The position numbers and the translations under genes were made by a program. The notes beneath the pieces were generated by a model. The model saw only the letters and a list, made by a program, of their open reading frames with translations, did not search any database and was not told the origin of the DNA. 15,536 nucleotides of DNA, taken from Comamonadaceae bacterium UBA2334 (GTDB lineage Bacteria > Pseudomonadota > Gammaproteobacteria > Burkholderiales > Burkholderiaceae_C). Below, piece by piece: positions 7,257 to 14,996 of the stretch. Where the stretch lies: the NCBI GenBank assembly GCA_002344885.1, contig DDUQ01000013.1, forward strand, positions 12,146 through 27,681, in the 5' to 3' direction. How positions within the stretch are numbered: position 1 is the first letter of the stretch; every line of letters starts with the position of its first letter.

Positions 7257-7997
7257 CTATGGCGCTGCCGTCAGGTCAACGTAAGCATGCCAACTGGCAT
7301 GCGCCAGCCAAGGCACGGCAATGATCAGCCCCAAAAGCCCCGTCAACATGCCCGCACCCACCAACACCATGATGAGAGTGGCCCACAGTGCCAACGGCAC
7401 CGGATAGGCCCCGACGGCGCGCCAACTGGTCATCACGGCGTCGCGCACGCTGCTGTCGGTGTCCACCAGCATCGGGATGGCCACCACACTGGAGGCAAAC
7501 ACCGGCGCAGCCAGCAAGCCACCGACCAGCAACCAGGCTTCGAACAGGCCGACATCGGGTTGCAACACCACATGCCGCAGAAAATCCACCGGACTTTGAA
7601 TGGGGACAGGGGCCAAGGCGGTGATCATGGCCGCCGAGGTCAGCACCCAGCCGGTGCCTGCCAGGTTCAGCAGCAAGCCAAAAATCACCAGACGCCGGTC
7701 GAACGAGCGCCAGAGCTTGAACACAGCGCTCAGGTCGGCCGGACTGCCCACCGCGCTGTTGCGGCTGATGACATACAAACCCGACGTGAGGATGGGGGCC
7801 ACCACCATGAAACCCGAAAACGCGCCGGCCAGCAGCCAGAAACGGTCATGGGCGACGGCGATCAGCAGCCAGCCGAACAGGGCCAGAGCGAGGCCGTGTG
7901 CCAGTCCGGGTACCGGGTGGCGGACAAAATCGGCCCAACCTTGTTTCAGCCACTTCAGCGGGGAGTTCAGTTGGATGCGTTCGGTTGACATGGCCAT
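7257..7997 (-). CDS. Multi-pass membrane protein, DUF2189-like
   Basis: This 246-residue integral membrane protein has about six hydrophobic segments: about 31-49, 53-77, 103-126, 152-178, 198-222 and 218-235, the last two close together. The N-terminal amphipathic region LKWLKQGWADFVRHPVPGLAHG and the C-terminal HASWHAYVDL motif (about 233-242) are what I associate with DUF2189, a family of predicted membrane proteins with no assigned function. It starts 6 bp after the yejF stop, so it is probably co-transcribed with the YejABEF importer. A functional link to peptide uptake is only inferred from that spacing. Two ATGs (7997 and 7991) are possible starts, differing by two residues, and neither has a strong ribosome binding site. 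Confidence 0.78.
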   Translation of the reverse strand: MAMSTERIQLNSPLKWLKQGWADFVRHPVPGLAHGLALALFGWLLIAVAHDRFWLLAGAFSGFMVVAPILTSGLYVISRNSAVGSPADLSAVFKLWRSFDRRLVIFGLLLNLAGTGWVLTSAAMITALAPVPIQSPVDFLRHVVLQPDVGLFEAWLLVGGLLAAPVFASSVVAIPMLVDTDSSVRDAVMTSWRAVGAYPVPLALWATLIMVLVGAGMLTGLLGLIIAVPWLAHASWHAYVDLTAAP

Positions 7998-8003
7998 GCG
8001 CGA

Positions 8004-9704
8004 CTAATTCTGTGGGGCAAAGCCGGGCAGTTTACTGACTGCGCCAGCGGCTGCCGTGCGGGTAAGTACCGACGGGCCATCAACCTGTTGCGAGGCTGCG
8101 ACCAGTGCCTGTGTGTAGGGGTGCTGCGGGGCGTCCAGCACCTGCTGCCAGGGACCCGACTCGACCACCTGCCCGTCTTTGAGCACACACACGTCGTGCG
8201 CCATGGCGCGGATCACGTCCATGTCGTGGGTGATGAGCAGGTAGCTCAGCGCCCGCTCGCTTTGCAAGCGCTGCAACAGGGAGAGCACCTGCTTCTGGAC
8301 GGTCACATCCAGCGCACTGGTGGGTTCGTCCAGCACGATGACGTCCGGCTCCACCACCAGCGCACGGGCAATGGCAATGCGCTGGCGCTGCCCACCCGAG
8401 AACTCGTGTGGGTAGCGGTTGATGAGGCGCAACGCCAGCGGGTCGCCGGGCGTCACCAGCCCGACGCTGGCCAGCGCCGCAAGCACGCGTTGCTGGCGTT
8501 GTTCAGCATCCAGATCGGGCGCATGAACCAGCAACCCCTCGCCCACGATCTGCTCGATGGTCATGCGCGGCGACAGCGACGAGAACGGGTCCTGGAACAC
8601 CACCTGCATGCGCCGCCGTTGCCGCCGGTTGGCACCCGATTGGCGTGACCACGCCTCCCCTGCCACCCGCACCTCGCCGTCGAAAGGCAGCAAATCGAGC
8701 GCAGCCAGTGCCAGTGTCGATTTGCCCGAACCCGACTCACCCACCACCCCCAGGGTGCGCCCGGGCGGCAGCGTGAAATCGACCCCCTCCAACGCCACAT
8801 AGCGACCACGCTTGAACCACCCTTTGAACCCCGGCAGGGGCGTGGGGTAGCTGACCGAAAGCTTGCTGGTGGAAAGGGCTGCCGTTTGCAGTGGGTCGGG
8901 CGTGCCTGGCCTGACCCCGGCAGCGTCGGCGTCTGGTGCACGTTGGGGTCGGCTGTCGAGCAGCTTGCGGGTGTAGGGGTGCTGCGGCGCTGCAAACACG
9001 TCCGCCACAGTGCCCTGCTCCACCAACACGCCCTGTTCCATCACGGCAACCCGGTCGGCAAAGCGGCGCACGAGTTGCAGGTCGTGGGTGATGAGCAGCA
9101 CGGCCATGCCACTGTCGCGCTGCCGTGCTGCCAACAGGTCCAGTATCTGGCCGCGCAACGACACATCGAGCGCGGTGGTAGGCTCATCGGCCAGCAGCAG
9201 CCGGGGCGACGCCGCGAGCGCCATGGCAATGACCACGCGCTGCCGCTGCCCGCCACTGAGCTGGTGAGGATAGGCCCTGGCTTTCTGTTCGGGGTCAGGC
9301 AACCCGGTGGATGTCATCAGAACGATAGCAGCCCTCATCGCACTGACAAGCGGCAGAGCCTTTTTTTGCATGATGACTTCGGCAATCTGCTGACCAATGG
9401 TCATCAGCGGATTGAGTGCGGTCATGGGCTCCTGGAACACCATGGCGACATCCCCGCCTCGCACGGCCCGCAAGGCATCGCCGCGCAGCGTCAGCAGGTC
9501 GGTGCTATCCAGCCGCGCCGAGCCCGTCACGCGGGCATCGGGTATCAGGCCAAGCAAACTCATGGCGGTCAGGGTTTTGCCCGAGCCGGACTCGCCCACC
9601 AGGGCCAGCTTCTCGCCCGCAGCCAGTTGCAGGTTCACGCCTTTGACGACGGCATGGTCCCCGAAGGCAATGTGCAGGTTGCTGATGTCGAGCAGCGGGT
9701 TCAT
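8004..9704 (-). CDS. yejF: Oligopeptide ABC importer, fused double ATPase (YejF)
   Basis: This cytoplasmic ATPase powers the Yej peptide importer. The 566-residue protein carries two complete nucleotide-binding domains, as YejF does, instead of the two separate ATPases of Opp/Dpp systems. Domain 1 has Walker A GESGSGKT 37-44, signature LSGGQ 149-153, Walker B LLLADE 169-174 and switch His207. Domain 2 has Walker A GESGSGKS 322-329, signature FSGGQ 435-439, Walker B VIVLDE 455-460 and His493. Each domain ends in the oligopeptide-family QHPYT motif (241-245 and 527-531). All catalytic residues are intact in both halves. The start ATG overlaps the yejE stop as ATGA (4 bp), a sign of translational coupling. 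The DUF2189 gene follows 6 bp downstream. Confidence 0.95.
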   Translation of the reverse strand: MNPLLDISNLHIAFGDHAVVKGVNLQLAAGEKLALVGESGSGKTLTAMSLLGLIPDARVTGSARLDSTDLLTLRGDALRAVRGGDVAMVFQEPMTALNPLMTIGQQIAEVIMQKKALPLVSAMRAAIVLMTSTGLPDPEQKARAYPHQLSGGQRQRVVIAMALAASPRLLLADEPTTALDVSLRGQILDLLAARQRDSGMAVLLITHDLQLVRRFADRVAVMEQGVLVEQGTVADVFAAPQHPYTRKLLDSRPQRAPDADAAGVRPGTPDPLQTAALSTSKLSVSYPTPLPGFKGWFKRGRYVALEGVDFTLPPGRTLGVVGESGSGKSTLALAALDLLPFDGEVRVAGEAWSRQSGANRRQRRRMQVVFQDPFSSLSPRMTIEQIVGEGLLVHAPDLDAEQRQQRVLAALASVGLVTPGDPLALRLINRYPHEFSGGQRQRIAIARALVVEPDVIVLDEPTSALDVTVQKQVLSLLQRLQSERALSYLLITHDMDVIRAMAHDVCVLKDGQVVESGPWQQVLDAPQHPYTQALVAASQQVDGPSVLTRTAAAGAVSKLPGFAPQN

Positions 9705-10822
9705 GCAGGCCCCCCTTCTCGGTCAGCCTTGCGGGGGTCAAGGGCATCGCGAAGCGCGTCGCCCATGAAGGTCAGCAACATCAGCGTGACCACCAGCACT
9801 CCGAAGGTGGACAGCGAAATCCACCAGGCGTCGATGTTGTTCTTGCCTTGAGACAACAGTTCACCCAGCGACGGGGTGCCGGGTGGCACCCCCAGGCCCA
9901 GAAAGTCGAGGCTGGTCAGCGCCAGGATGGCCGCGCTCATCCGAAATGGCAGGAACGTGACCACGGGCGTGAGGCTGTTGGGCAGGATGTGCCGGGTGAT
10001 GATGTGCCAGTGCCCCAGCCCCATGGCCCGTGCGGCCCGCACGTAGTCCAGCTGCCGGTTGCGCAAAAATTCGGCACGTACATAGTCCGACAGTCCCATC
10101 CACCCGAACAGGCTGAGCAGCGCGAGCAGCAGCCCCAGGCTGGGCTCCAGCACCGCCGAGAAGATGATGAGCAGGTACAACTCGGGCATGGAGCCCCAGA
10201 TTTCGATGAACCGCTGGAACGCCAGATCGGTCTTGCCGCCAAAGTACCCCTGGATGGCACCCGTGATGACCCCCAGCAACACCCCCGTGGCGGTGAGCGC
10301 CAGGGCAAACAGCACACTGACACGAAAGCCGTAAATCAATTGAGCGAGCAAGTCGCGCCCGCGGTCATCGGTGCCCAGCCAGTTGTCAGCTGTCGGCGCA
10401 GACGGGTTCGGCGATTGGGCAAAGTAGTTCAGCGTCTTGGGGCCGTAGGGGTTGGGTGCGTACAGCGCCCAGTTGCCGGGTTCTGACAGCTTCTGGCGGA
10501 TGTAGGGGTCCAGGTAATCGGTGGGGGTGGGAAAGTCGCCGCCAAAGGTGGTTTCGGGGTAGTCGTGCCACATGGGGGCATACCACTGGCCCTGGTAGCG
10601 CACCACCAGCGGCCGGTCGTTGCTGACCAGTTCAGCCATCAGGCTCAGGCCCACCAGCACGGCAAAGCACACCAGGCTCCAGTAACCCAGGCGGTTGCGC
10701 TTGAAGCGCAGCCACGCGCGGCGGGACGGCGATGCCGACGGGGTAGACAGGTGGATGGGCCCAGCAACCGCGTCGGGATGATGACCGGTGACCAGGTAGG
10801 TAGCGGGGGAAGATGGGTTCAT
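9701..10822 (-). CDS. yejE: Oligopeptide ABC importer permease (YejE)
   Basis: This is the inner-membrane permease of the YejABEF system, in the DppC/OppC class. With the ATG at 10822 it has 373 residues (E. coli YejE 341). A cytoplasmic N-terminal region with RRAWLRFKRNRLGYW precedes TM1 (about 47-66). A long periplasmic segment (about 67-155) contains WLGTDDRGRDLLAQLIYGFR, the OppC-class signature before the permease core. Further membrane helices lie from about 165 to 355. The cytoplasmic EAA-type loop YVRAARAMGLG is at 260-270. A GTG at 10867 would add 15 residues and overlap yejB, but ATG 10822 lies 14 bp after the yejB stop behind a G-rich stretch and is preferred. The gene ends in a 4-bp overlap with yejF. 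Confidence 0.94.
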   Translation of the reverse strand: MNPSSPATYLVTGHHPDAVAGPIHLSTPSASPSRRAWLRFKRNRLGYWSLVCFAVLVGLSLMAELVSNDRPLVVRYQGQWYAPMWHDYPETTFGGDFPTPTDYLDPYIRQKLSEPGNWALYAPNPYGPKTLNYFAQSPNPSAPTADNWLGTDDRGRDLLAQLIYGFRVSVLFALALTATGVLLGVITGAIQGYFGGKTDLAFQRFIEIWGSMPELYLLIIFSAVLEPSLGLLLALLSLFGWMGLSDYVRAEFLRNRQLDYVRAARAMGLGHWHIITRHILPNSLTPVVTFLPFRMSAAILALTSLDFLGLGVPPGTPSLGELLSQGKNNIDAWWISLSTFGVLVVTLMLLTFMGDALRDALDPRKADREGGPA

Positions 10823-10836
10823 CGGTGCCGCCCCGG

Positions 10837-11871
10837 TCAATCGAACTTCACGCGCGGGTCCACCCACACGTAGCAGAGGTCGCTGATGAGCTTGGTGACC
10901 AAGCCAATCAGCGTGAAGAAGAACAGCGTGCCCATCACCACCGGATAGTCGCGGCGGATGACGCTCTCGTAACTCAACAACCCCAGCCCGTCGAGCGAAA
11001 ACAGCGTTTCAATCAGCAAGGAACCGGTGAAAAACGCCCCCACAAACGCCGCAGGGAACCCGGTGACGATGGGTATCAGCGCGTTGCGGAACACGTGCTT
11101 GTACAGCACCTGCCGCTCGCTCAGGCCCTTGGCGCAGGCGGTGAGCACGTACTGCTTGCGGATTTCTTCCAGGAACGCATTCTTGGTCAGCATGGCCGTG
11201 ACGGCAAAACTGCCCAGCACCATGGCTGTGACCGGCATGGCAATGTGCCAGAGGTAGTCGACCACTTTGGCACCCCAGCTCAGTTCGGCCCAGTTCGCAG
11301 AGGTGAGCCCGCGCAGCGGGAACCACTGCACCTGCCCACCGAATACCACCAGCAGCGCCACACCCAGCACAAATCCGGGGATGGCGTAACCGGCCAGCAC
11401 CAGCATCGTGGTCACCATGTCAAACCGCGAGCCCGCCCGCACTGCCTTGGCCACCCCCAGGGGCACGGCCACACCGTAGCTGATGAAAAACGTCCACAGG
11501 CCCAGGCTGATGGAAACGGGCAGTTTCTCGACGATCAGGCTCCACACGTCCTTGTTCTGGAAAAAGCTGCGCCCCAGATCGAAGGTGGCGAACTGCCCCA
11601 CCATCTGGAAAAAGCGCTCGGTGGGCGGTTTGTCAAACCCATAGAGCGCTTTGATTTGCTCCAGGCGTTTGGGGTCCACACCCTGGCCGCCCCGGTAGCC
11701 CAACCCGCCACCCTCTGCCGCACCGCCACCGCCCGCACCCGCCTTGGCTTCGGCCAGGTATTGCTCCACCGGCCCACCGGGCACGAACTGGATGACCACA
11801 AACGTGAGTAGCAGCACCCCGAACAAGGTCGGGATCATCAGCAGCAGGCGTTTCAGGATGTAGGCAAGCAT
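10837..11871 (-). CDS. yejB: Oligopeptide ABC importer permease (YejB)
   Basis: This is the inner-membrane permease of the DppB/OppB class. The 344-residue protein starts MLAYILKRLLLMIPTLFG, the typical DppB N-terminus that forms TM1 (about 9-30), followed by QFVPGGPVEQ. A glycine-rich segment at about 45-63, ending YRGGQG, corresponds to the glycine-rich insert also present in E. coli YejB, so it is a family trait. Further features are FDLGRSFF near 97-104, helices from about 120 to 330, the EAA-type loop YVLTACAKGLS at 241-251 and the FFTGSLLIETLFSLDGLG block at 280-297. The C-terminal VDPRVKFD is close to the E. coli end. The stop lies 14 bp before yejE. Upstream is a 133-bp AT-rich gap with a possible promoter. 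Confidence 0.95.
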   Translation of the reverse strand: MLAYILKRLLLMIPTLFGVLLLTFVVIQFVPGGPVEQYLAEAKAGAGGGGAAEGGGLGYRGGQGVDPKRLEQIKALYGFDKPPTERFFQMVGQFATFDLGRSFFQNKDVWSLIVEKLPVSISLGLWTFFISYGVAVPLGVAKAVRAGSRFDMVTTMLVLAGYAIPGFVLGVALLVVFGGQVQWFPLRGLTSANWAELSWGAKVVDYLWHIAMPVTAMVLGSFAVTAMLTKNAFLEEIRKQYVLTACAKGLSERQVLYKHVFRNALIPIVTGFPAAFVGAFFTGSLLIETLFSLDGLGLLSYESVIRRDYPVVMGTLFFFTLIGLVTKLISDLCYVWVDPRVKFD

Positions 11872-11889
11872 GGGGGCAAACAGGTGTCA

Positions 11890-11917
11890 GGTATAGCAAA
11901 CAATGCTGTTCAGGCAA
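11890..11917 (-). promoter_or_regulatory. Possible internal promoter for yejBEF
   Basis: The minus strand shows TTGCCT (11917-11912), a 16-base spacer and TATACC (11895-11890), about 19 bases before the yejB ATG. Each hexamer matches the sigma70 consensus at 4 of 6 positions. The region just upstream (11930-12005) is about 27% GC. This could let the membrane and ATPase genes be expressed independently of yejA. It is a prediction from sequence alone. Confidence 0.35.
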
Positions 11918-11949
11918 GTGTTGAGCAAAGAAACCATCACTAAATTAAA

Positions 11950-12005
11950 ATTTATAGCAAACTATCAAATAGGAAAAAGCAGTGGAGTGCATTTTTATTA
12001 CAAAT
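11950..12005 (+). repeat. AT-rich dispersed repeat, copy B, between yejA and yejB
   Basis: TAGC at 11955-11958 is followed 35 bases later by CATTTTTATTACAAA (11990-12004), which matches copy A in truB at 13 of 15 positions. The element runs right up to the yejA stop codon (12005-12007). GC is about 27% over 11930-12005. A ten-base word, TATAGCAAAC, also occurs at 11892-11901 and again at 11953-11962. Confidence 0.5.
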
Positions 12006-13882
12006 CAAGGTGCCGCCTTGTACCACCAGGTGTCCATGGCCCAGGCCTCCACCCCCTGGGTGTAAGGCGGCATGGCGGGTGGCTGGGCCAGTCGCCAGGC
12101 GTTGTAGGCCAGCCGGTGGGTGGGGGCTGACCACTGCGGCACCAGGTAATGGCTGTGGGCAATCACGCGCTCCAGCGCACGACAGGCAGGCAGCAGTTCG
12201 GCCTTGGTTTTGGCGGCAGTCATGGCGGTGATGAGCGCATCCACCGCAGGGTTGGCCACACCGGCGAAGTTGCCGGAATCCTCCGTTGCCGCCGCCTTGC
12301 TGCCAAACAGGTCGGCATACTCCTGCCCGGGGCTGTGGGTGCCGCCGAACGCCATGCTGGTAATGTCGAACTCGAACTTTTGCAACCGCTGCTGGTACAG
12401 CGCAAAGTCCACCGGACGGAACTTGAGCGAGATGCCCAGCTTCTCCAGGTTGCGGATCCAGGGCGTGACCACACGTGCACCACTTTCGTTGCTGTCCAGG
12501 TACTCCAGTGCCATGGCTTGCCCCTGGGCGTTGCGCAAGGCACCGTCGCGGTACACCCAACCGGCATCGGCCAACAGTTGCTTGGCCTTGAGCAAGTTGC
12601 CGCGCAGGGACTGGTCGCCGTCGGTGCGCGGGGGGTGCGCCATGGGGCCGAACACAGCGGCCGGCACCTGAGCCCGCCATCGGCCCAGCAACGCCAGCTC
12701 TTCGGCCGTGGGCTCTCCGCTGGCGGCACAGTCGGTGTTGCCAAACAGACCGTTCACCCGCTGGTAGGCGTTGTAGAACATCTGGCGGTTCATCCACTCG
12801 TAGTCGATGGCCAGCCCCAGCGCCTCGCGCACCCGCACATCGGCCAGCAGCGGGCGGCGGGCGTTGAGCACATAGCTCTGAAAACCCGTGGGCAAGCGGT
12901 GTTTCTGCTCGGCCTTGACCAGTTCGCCGGTGTTGAACTTTTTTCCAGTGACCCTGCGAGCCCAGTCACCGGCCGAGAAAAACCGCATCAGGTCGAATTC
13001 GCCAGCCTTCAGTGCCTCCAGCCGTGCGGTGTTGTCTTTGTAAATCTTGACGGTGATGCGGTCGAAATTGCCCGTCCCCACGCGCACCGGCAGATTGCGC
13101 GCCCAGTAGTCGGGGTTGCGCACGTAGGTGATGTCTTTGCCAAACCGCACCGGTCCGATGAGGTACGGCCCGCTGCCAATGGGAATGTCCATCACCACCT
13201 CGTTGAATGGCTTGGCCTTGCCGTTCACCATGCCCCACTCGTGGCTGAACACGGGCAAGCCCCCCACGGTCAGTGGCAACTCGCGGTTCGGCTTTTTGAA
13301 GCGGTAACGCACGGTGCGCTCGTCCAGCACATCTAACCCGGCCACGTCTTCCAGCGCGGTTTTGTAGGCCGGCGAGGTGTGCGGGCCCATCAGCGTGTCG
13401 TAGCTGTGCTTCACGTCTTTGGCCAGCACGGGCGAGCCGTTGTGAAAGCGCGCCTCTTTCCGGATGCGAAAGGTGGCGCTCAAGCCATCGGGCGCGACGA
13501 CCACTTCCTGTGCCAGCAGCCCGTAGCCGGAGGCGGTTTCGTCCAGCGAGCCCGCCAGCAGCGAATCGAACATCAGGCCTGACAGGTAAGCCGGTGCCGA
13601 GCCCTTGATGGTGAACGGGTTGTATTTGTCAAACGTGGACGCCCGCACGTTGCTGACCAGCCGCAGCTCGCCGCCTTTGGGTGCCTGGGGGTTGACATAG
13701 TCGAAGTGTGCAAAGCCTGCCGGGTACTTCAGGTCACCCCAGAGCGCGTAACCGTGTGCGCCCCAGGCGGGTCCTGCGGCCGAAACGGCAACCATCAGGC
13801 CCAACATCCAACGGCCCCATGTGGGTCTGGCGGGGCGTGTGCCCTCGGTGCTGTTTGACTGCGAAAACCTGAAACCTTGCAT
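12005..13882 (-). CDS. yejA: Oligopeptide ABC importer, periplasmic binding protein (YejA)
   Basis: This is the periplasmic substrate-binding protein of the Yej system, solute-binding family 5. In E. coli, YejABEF imports oligopeptides and the peptide-nucleotide antibiotic microcin C. With the ATG at 13882 it has 625 residues (E. coli 604). An Arg-containing N-region precedes a hydrophobic core (about 27-38) and a cleavage site near AWG-AHG (about 41-42). The mature part begins HGYALWG, followed by FAHFDYVNPQAPKGGEL, which closely parallels E. coli YejA. Family blocks include RFHNGSPVLAKDV, NPDYWARNLPV, VREALGLAIDYEWMN and a C-terminal WAMDTWWY. Two alternative starts exist. ATG 14041 adds 53 unconserved-looking residues and lies inside an AT-rich repeat; ATG 13810 would strip the basic N-region. 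No clear Shine-Dalgarno decides the start. Confidence 0.93.
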   Translation of the reverse strand: MQGFRFSQSNSTEGTRPARPTWGRWMLGLMVAVSAAGPAWGAHGYALWGDLKYPAGFAHFDYVNPQAPKGGELRLVSNVRASTFDKYNPFTIKGSAPAYLSGLMFDSLLAGSLDETASGYGLLAQEVVVAPDGLSATFRIRKEARFHNGSPVLAKDVKHSYDTLMGPHTSPAYKTALEDVAGLDVLDERTVRYRFKKPNRELPLTVGGLPVFSHEWGMVNGKAKPFNEVVMDIPIGSGPYLIGPVRFGKDITYVRNPDYWARNLPVRVGTGNFDRITVKIYKDNTARLEALKAGEFDLMRFFSAGDWARRVTGKKFNTGELVKAEQKHRLPTGFQSYVLNARRPLLADVRVREALGLAIDYEWMNRQMFYNAYQRVNGLFGNTDCAASGEPTAEELALLGRWRAQVPAAVFGPMAHPPRTDGDQSLRGNLLKAKQLLADAGWVYRDGALRNAQGQAMALEYLDSNESGARVVTPWIRNLEKLGISLKFRPVDFALYQQRLQKFEFDITSMAFGGTHSPGQEYADLFGSKAAATEDSGNFAGVANPAVDALITAMTAAKTKAELLPACRALERVIAHSHYLVPQWSAPTHRLAYNAWRLAQPPAMPPYTQGVEAWAMDTWWYKAAP

Positions 13883-14090
13883 GCGACAATTTTGCCCAGT
13901 TTTCAGCGCCCTTTTTGCGGGCTTTTCTGCGGCCTTGCTTGCGGCAGGTTGTTTGGCTGGCGAGGCGGCTGAACAGGTGACGGACACACAGGCGTCGTCA
14001 GCGCCAGCAGGGTCAGAAAGCAAGGCATTTTTTGAGATCATTATGCCTTCTGATGCTTATAAATATTGATATTGATGCTATTGTTTTAAT
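13883..14090 (-). promoter_or_regulatory. Divergent intergenic region between yejA and the ligase gene
   Basis: This 208-bp stretch must hold the promoters for yejA (minus) and the DNA ligase (plus). Its ligase-proximal 60 bases (14036-14095) are only about 27% GC and include TATAAA at 14058-14063 and several TTGAT(A/G) words. I could not find a convincing pair of -35 and -10 hexamers with good spacing in either direction. The yejA-proximal part is GC-rich and encodes a short lipoprotein-like open frame on the plus strand (13881-14069), which I do not accept as a gene. Confidence 0.4.
14027..14085 (-). repeat. AT-rich dispersed repeat, copy C, upstream of yejA
   Basis: On the minus strand AACAATAGC (14085-14077) is identical to nine bases of copy A. 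It is followed, 35 bases after the TAGC, by CATAATGATCTCAAA, which matches the copy B block at 10 of 15 positions. Spacing equals that of copy B. The element ends five bases before the ligase start codon, so it may carry promoter sequence for one or both divergent genes. Confidence 0.42.
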
Positions 14091-14930
14091 ATGCATAGAC
14101 GACTGTTCCTCGTCACGCCCGCACTGCTTTGTGGCTACCTGCCCGTGTCTGCACAGGGGCGTCCCGCGCTGATGCTGGCCAACGTCTACACACCCAGCGC
14201 CCGCTTGGCCGACTATTGGGTGAGCGAAAAGTTCGATGGTGTGCGCGCCTATTGGACCGGGCAACAACTGCTGACGCGTGGCGGCGAGGTCATCCAAGCC
14301 CCGCCCTGGTTTACACAGGGCTGGCCCACACAACCCTTTGAAGGCGAATTGTGGGCGGGGCGCGGACGGTTTGCCAATGCCCTGTCTGCTGTGCGGCAAG
14401 GCAGCCCCAGCGACGCTGACTGGCGCGGCCTGCGTTTCATGGTGTTTGACATGCCTGCCCTGCCTGAAGCCTTCACCGCGCGCATGGCAGCCTATCAGGC
14501 GCTGGTGCAACACATCGGGCAGCCGTGGGTAGAGGCCGTGCAACAGTCTCGCGTCGGCTCACACGCCGAACTGCAAGCCCGCCTGAAGGCCACCGAACAG
14601 GCCGGAGGCGAAGGGCTGATGCTGCACAAGGCCGACAGCCTCTACCGAGGCCAGCGCAGCGATGACCTGCTGAAGGTCAAGTCCAGCGAAGATGCCGAGG
14701 CCCGGGTGCTGGCACACGTGCCGGGCCAGGGCAAACACGCGGGCAAGCTGGGAGCATTGTGGGTGGAAACACCTGAGGGCATCCGCTTCAAACTCGGCAC
14801 CGGCTTTACCGATGCCGAACGGCGTGACCCACCCGCCATCGGGTCGTGGGTGACGTACCGTTTTCGGGGCAGACACGCGGGCAGCGGAGCACCCCGGTTT
14901 GCCACCTATCTGCGACCAGCCGCGAATTGA
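14091..14930 (+). CDS. ligE: ATP-dependent DNA ligase with signal peptide (LigE type)
   Basis: This enzyme seals nicks in double-stranded DNA using ATP through a covalent lysyl-AMP intermediate. The 279-residue protein is of the minimal Lig E class. It has an adenylation domain (about 27-205) and an OB-fold domain (about 206-279), with no helical DNA-binding domain. Motif I is SEKFDGVR at 45-52 with catalytic Lys47. RGG is at 63-65, motif III EGELW at 84-88, IIIa FMVFD at 116-120, IV EGLMLHK at 174-180 and V LLKVKS at 193-198. The N-terminus MHRRLFLVTPALLCGYLPVSAQG is a plausible Sec signal peptide cleaved near SAQ-G, which predicts a periplasmic enzyme as described for Lig E. It is the only plus-strand gene, divergent from yejA and convergent with the decarboxylase. 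No Shine-Dalgarno is evident before the ATG. Confidence 0.92.
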   Translation: MHRRLFLVTPALLCGYLPVSAQGRPALMLANVYTPSARLADYWVSEKFDGVRAYWTGQQLLTRGGEVIQAPPWFTQGWPTQPFEGELWAGRGRFANALSAVRQGSPSDADWRGLRFMVFDMPALPEAFTARMAAYQALVQHIGQPWVEAVQQSRVGSHAELQARLKATEQAGGEGLMLHKADSLYRGQRSDDLLKVKSSEDAEARVLAHVPGQGKHAGKLGALWVETPEGIRFKLGTGFTDAERRDPPAIGSWVTYRFRGRHAGSGAPRFATYLRPAAN

Positions 14931-14996
14931 ACAGCTGCAGAGCCTGTCGCGTGCCCTCAAAGAATCAGTCCGACAAGCTGCTGAGGCCCGCCAGCG

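Noticed and set aside
10823..10867. GTG start for yejE overlapping yejB
   Set aside because: The ATG at 10822, 14 bp after the yejB stop, gives a normal YejE N-terminus; the extra 15 residues look unrelated to the family.
10813..11811. 332-codon plus-strand open frame opposite yejB
   Set aside because: Antisense shadow of the yejB permease gene; His/Gln/Arg-rich translation without motifs.
11952..12797. 281-codon minus-strand frame within yejA
   Set aside because: Alternate-frame shadow; the yejA frame here carries conserved family motifs.
12149..13336. 395-codon plus-strand open frame opposite yejA
   Set aside because: Antisense shadow of yejA, whose protein is clearly homologous to E. 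coli YejA along its whole length.
13908..13922. Hairpin GCCC-loop-GGGC followed by TTTT on the plus strand
   Set aside because: Only a 4-bp stem and a short broken T-run, with no plus-strand gene ending upstream of it, so it is unlikely to be a terminator.
13883..14041. 53-residue N-terminal extension of YejA from ATG 14041
   Set aside because: It lies before a normal signal peptide, has no family resemblance, and its start codon falls inside the AT-rich repeat copy C.
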